The position numbers were made by a program, and so were the translations under genes. The notes under the pieces are model-generated. The model saw only the letters and a list, made by a program, of their open reading frames with translations, had not been told where the DNA came from and did not search any database. 64,000 nucleotides of DNA from Haemonchus contortus (lineage: Eukaryota > Nematoda > Chromadorea > Rhabditida > Trichostrongylidae): the NCBI GenBank assembly GCA_000469685.2, contig LS997563.1:32793968-32857967 (forward strand), given 5' to 3'. Below, one piece after another: positions 59,640 to 64,000 of the stretch. Within the stretch, counting starts at the first letter, position 1. Every line of letters starts with the position of its first letter.

Positions 59640-62600
59640 AGGACCGTCGATGGCAGTAAAAGGGCCAGGTAAAAACAAACATTGGGCGAAGCGATAGAGA
59701 CAGCCAAATGTGACCAAACATAGAAAAACACGTGAATGGATAGTGTAATGGCAAAGCAAAGGAAAGAAAAACTTGTTTTTGCGAAGGTTAGGGTCTCCCA
59801 ATGACGCCCTTTATGCCTTTTATCAAGTGGTTCTCATCTACAAAAGGTTTAAACGATAAATTAATCATCTTAGCAAGGGGTTAACCAATGCAATACGGCC
59901 CTGCCCACGATTTAGTCATTTCCGGAACGAATTCTATAAAAGGCAATTGCTTCTCATTACAATCGATGACGCAAATCATATGAATTGCAAAGTTACGTAA
60001 ATAGGACATTACGTACACATGTCTTGAGTCATCAGTGTAATTGCGTACTATGGACTACTACCGTTACTCATAACTACTTTGTTGACGGGTTAACCATGTA
60101 GGGCGACTACCCCGATATGGGTTAGGGTCAGGGGGAGCCGTTCTTGGATCGTATCGAAATTGGGCATTGTCCTCAGTGACCTTAAGAAGTCCCACCGCTC
60201 CTATATATTCCAGATTCCAAGCAAATTGAGCAATACTTCTTCACAAGAGCGCACCCTCCATTTTTTCCCGGATTAAAGACAAGGAGTATAAAGAAATGAA
60301 AAGTATAGGAGGGAAAAAGTTCCATTGGAGGCTGGCGGACGTAAAAGCCGTAAAGGTGGTCGTGGGATGGGAACTTCAACCCGTACCCTGCAGCATGAAT
60401 CATTAACTTGCGAAGTATCGAATGAGGATCAGCGGCGACGCTCGCGTTGTAACGCCTGTACTATGAATTCGTCTACAGCTGCTATGATCGCCATTTTTCA
60501 TCGTTTTCAATCGCTTTTAATTCTAACATCTCCGTTACTTGGACTACAATAATAGTGATATTGTGTTATGGAAAAATCAAATTAAAGTCACAAAAGGATA
60601 CATTCCAGAGTCCAACTTCAGAGATGTACCAGAGTTTTATTGACAGACTGATAGGATTACATCTAATGTGATGCAAGTTGCAGCCATCTGGCCACCAGAG
60701 CTTTTCTCATGCAAAACTCGTACGACACAATGAACATCCATCTATCAATCTAGCGAGTCGTACTTGGGGTCTGCGAGGTGCATCTCTCGCCCAATCAATT
60801 GAAAATACTGGGTAGGAAAAGCTGCTATCATCTCAAAATAGTTATTAAGCCTATCTGCTTGATTGGGAACATATTGCTTGCTTCGGTTTGCGAAGAGGAG
60901 GTCTGCTCCTATTAGGGAATGTTCGCCCCTTCCCCGACAGGATCTAAATTATATCACGAGGCAAAAATGAAAATTTGCTTTTCGTAGAGTTGCCTTACTT
61001 AGGAGAAAAGATTCCAAAAATTTTATATCCCTTAAAACAATTGGAGCGGTAGTTAGACAGTACTTTTAAGAGCCAATTCTTCGATCGGACAGAGAAGTCG
61101 CATGCTCCACGGATCAGTTGAACATAGTTTTTGTTCAACTGATCCGTGGAGCATTGTTTTAGTTTACACAGGTATAGCTCCCAAACATAGTTGAGACGGC
61201 TACAGTCGATACTAGGGAATACTAGACTATTGTTCGGTTAGATTAGGTTGGTAACTAAGTAACTGCATATTCTTCTACGTACTTCGAACATTCATCTTGA
61301 AGAGCAGGTACTTGGGTGTTTTATGGCCAACCTATAACTAAATGAAAATTTCCTTTTTATAGAAGGGAACAATATTTTCCTGTGATATATACAATTACCT
61401 AACTGCCCACCTATTCTTTATGGGAGTGACTACACTAACTTCTGCTTCTAATCCCACTTCCTACATTTCCCTCTGGCGGAATATGCCTTTGAGAACAGTA
61501 TGTCATATTCTGGGATGGCTGCCATCGAAGGTGCTGACAGAAACGTCTACTCACACTCAGTCTTACAGCCTTTCGGGAGGAGGCGGGGAGTTGGATCGGT
61601 TAGGGCGAGCCTGAGGCTGAGGTGGGTGATCTCACTGCACCTCAGTCTTGCCCGCTGACTCACTGTAGCTATTTTTATCCAAAAGTTTGAAAAATGTGGC
61701 TGATCAGCTGTCAGTCGTTGAGTGTTCCTTGGTATTGAAAATCACAGATGATGGGTAAAGAAGGGGAACATCTCCCAGAGGGCAGTTTTAATAAGCAGCT
61801 AAATATGAGAAAAAAATCAAAGCTGTTGTGCAATCGCATGGGAGATCTAAGGAGTTCCCTCGTCTTACTCAAAAGACTCCCTTTAGGTAGGGTGTTATTT
61901 AGGCTCATAGCTATTTCAAAAACATGTAAGCATTCAGACGCTGGGCAAAAAATAAGCTTTGCTTCAGACGACCTTATCATTTCAGTGTATCCTTTGAAAT
62001 TTAACTAAAAGCTGTATGGCAGCCATGAGCGTAGCGTAACGGTGGGCGATCCCCCTCCCCTATCATGGGATGAAGAATGAGTTCAGGTTTCTGTGAGTTA
62101 CGCTTACATTCCACAGCATTGCATGGACGGCCAGCGACTGAATTAGGGATTTCAGTTGCACGGCATCTCTTTCTTCGCCCAGTGAAAGACGTCCAGATGC
62201 GACAGGCAGGTAACGGGAGTTCAATAGGTACAGTTGGAGGTATCACATAACTCGACAAGCTGGACTTGAGCGCTTTAGGGAGCTCTAACCTTATAAGCCT
62301 TATTATTATCGCTTATTATCGCTATTACATTCAACTGAGTAGAGCACGTTTTTTCGCTGAGTATAACTTCATTAGAAGAGAACTTGTTAGTTCCATCGTA
62401 TCAAATTATTTGAGCTCATTCCACGAAACACGAAACCGCCTAATTACCAAGCAATCAGAGTAATGGGGACCAATAAACGGAAATACGGATAGAAAAGTTA
62501 GATTGCTTCGAGCATATTCCAGCTTGATATTAGTTATTGAATGCTGTTATATCGTCCAACCGCGCCACGAGATTTGATGCGTCGCGCTCGATGTCGGAAA

Positions 62601-62690
62601 GTCTAAACGCCTGGTGCGATTGCCAGCTGCTGATAGTTGCCTAACTCTTTTCCGATCCTCTGCACATTTACACTAACTCTACCCATTTTT
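59640..62690. other. Spacer upstream of IPPK, no gene seen
   Basis: No supported exon. A G+C-richer patch (60320-60480) opens a Gly/Arg-rich frame without a motif. A perfect hairpin lies at 61102-61152 (listed separately). Confidence 0.4.
61102..61152. repeat. Perfect 22-bp hairpin, 7-nt loop
   Basis: TGCTCCACGGATCAGTTGAA and two more bases pair without mismatch with 61131-61152 across the loop TAGTTTT. The flanks do not extend the pairing. Confidence 0.85.
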
Positions 62691-62692
62691 TT

Positions 62693-62800
62693 TATCAATA
62701 AGCTGTCGGTAATGCATTGCTGGGTAGAGGAGAGGTATTCCTGTTGCACTTGGAATACCTCTCCTCTACCCAGCAAAGCATTACCGACAGCTTATTGATA
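62693..62800. repeat. 49-bp hairpin, 10-nt loop
   Basis: Arms 62693-62741 and 62752-62800 (TATCAATAAGCTGTCGGTAA...) pair with a single mismatch. Size and shape resemble a very long small-RNA precursor or the core of a snap-back element. Confidence 0.85.
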
Positions 62801-63544
62801 AAGCCGAGCTGCACTACGTCATGTATTCTTGTTTCGGAACTCGCCCAAACAGACTTTGATACGCCCCTATTCGATTGGTTCTGCTCTCGCCTGGGAGTAT
62901 ACTGACTTGTGCATTCGCTTGCTCACCAAGGTATTTTATAGCCCACTCACGCAGTCAACGCTACTCCAGTCTCGAATGAAACAGGGTGTGAGTTATGGTC
63001 GCAATTTGGTGGTGAGGTATTTGTCTGTAGATAAGACGCTGAGAAGAAGAATGCTTCAATTGAAGTGGGGGGGGGGGGGGGGGGTAAGGGAAGTGTTAAA
63101 ATTTTCGATTTAATGTGTTTCCCAGTTCTTTATCACTGGCGAACTATTCACCGTAACCATTTGTTTCTTCAACAGTTTATTAATACATCATGCTTTTGCT
63201 AGTCGTGACAATAAGGGAAACTTCTGTCTCGGCTACTTCCTTCCCATGACTATTGAAGAATTCTGAAGAAACACTTCCTAAGGGCTGGTTATGAGGCCCA
63301 TTGAAAGTGTAAAGATATCCCAGTCGCAAGAAGGAAAAATGATGTCCTAATAGTGATGGAAACGTTTCACAAAAAGTGGTTTTCTGTAAAAACAGGGAAC
63401 ATTTTTTTAGAGAAAATACCGCTTGGTAATGTTGTCATGATTTTTTTATTTGAAAACAATATTCCCAAGCAAAATAACTATATACTTCAGAACGGCGAGA
63501 TACCGTGAAAAAGTGACAACAATAGGGAAAATAGTGAAAACGCA

Positions 63545-63790
63545 ATGTTTTGAACTGTGTGGGCGAAGGTGGTGTAGCGAGAAATGGCGCTCTACCACAC
63601 TCATGGTGCGGCGGGCAAACCTCAGATCGAGGCCTGCTCAGGTTAACCGAGCCTTCCAACCCTCCGGGATCAGCTAAGTGGTACAGGGGTGATCTGGAAA
63701 GATAAAAGCGCTGACTTGTACGATGGCTGGCCACCATAAGTCATTGTTTGAGCCATAGATGCATTCATAACTCCACTACGATTCTTAATG
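63545..63790 (+). repeat. tRNA-derived SINE, copy C
   Basis: Head GGTGGTGTAGCGAGAAATGG, then GGCCTGCTCAGGTTAACCGA, AACCCTCCGGGATCAGCTAA, GGCTGGCCACCATAAGTCAT and CTACGATTCTTAATG. The block order is the same as in copies A and B. It starts 460 nt after a poly-G tract (63067-63084). Confidence 0.6.
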
Positions 63791-64000
63791 TAAGGAGCTT
63801 TTCTATCCTCTCCAAATATTTAAGATGTGCGTGGTTCCCCGAAAATTTTAAAGATTTAAGTCAATTTTTCACCACATCGTAACGAGTTAAAAGACGAAAA
63901 TATCTCAATTATGGTAATGTTCCTTTTCAGCTTCATCGTTTCCACATCGGTTAGGCAGCAGCACGGAACTGCTGCTCATCGCGAAAGATGAAGGGCACCT

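Noticed and set aside
1..64000. CRISPR arrays, rRNA or bacterial-type operons
   Set aside because: No regularly spaced repeats, no conserved rRNA blocks and no closely packed uninterrupted genes; the genes present are intron-rich and eukaryotic.

Overview
The window looks like nuclear DNA of a strongylid (probably hookworm-like) nematode. It is AT-rich. Its genes are cut into many small exons (18-216 nt) joined by GT...TTTCAG introns, some only 58-61 nt long. Several start codons sit a few bases behind a TTTCAG-type acceptor with no usable exon before it, as expected for spliced-leader trans-splicing. Introns and spacers are full of mariner/Tc1-type elements, tRNA-derived SINEs and long inverted repeats. 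No bacterial operons, rRNA or CRISPR are seen. The genus is an inference from gene architecture and repeat types.

Five protein-coding genes could be rebuilt exon by exon with consistent splice phases. (1) 5129-10233 (+): a 320-aa D-3-phosphoglycerate dehydrogenase with only the catalytic/NAD core, first step of serine synthesis. (2) 20755-24236 (-): a 158-aa acyl-CoA-binding protein with a charged C-terminal tail. (3) 27714-38635 (-): a ~520-aa secretory-pathway carboxylesterase-like protein in 15 exons, whose oxyanion, nucleophile-elbow and histidine motifs are all degraded and whose C-terminus looks like an ER-retention signal. (4) 41106-48397 (-): a 443-aa mitochondrial-type NAD kinase (NADK2). 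(5) 56853-59569 (-): inositol-pentakisphosphate 2-kinase (IPPK). A sixth, unrecognised gene is supported by two exons at 52748-54021 (-), and a single IQ-motif exon lies at 17712-17782 (-).

Layout: 1-5100 has no convincing gene. 5.1-10.3 kb holds PHGDH with a mariner deletion derivative in its large intron. 10.3-20.7 kb is repeat-rich, with two Tc1-like MITEs and a non-LTR retrotransposon tail. 20.7-24.2 kb is the acyl-CoA-binding gene. 24.3-27.7 kb holds a nested inverted-repeat element. 27.7-38.6 kb is the esterase, whose introns carry a ~1.26-kb mariner, two SINE copies and a MITE. 39-41 kb holds a foldback. 41.1-48.4 kb is NADK2 with a 378-bp MITE in an intron. 48.8-49.3 kb is a retrotransposon remnant. 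50-54 kb is the unrecognised gene. 54.8-56.0 kb is a 1.27-kb palindrome with tRNA-like arms. 56.9-59.6 kb is IPPK. 60-64 kb holds hairpins and a SINE.

The genes are unrelated metabolic and signalling functions and do not form a pathway. PHGDH is the only gene called with confidence on the plus strand.
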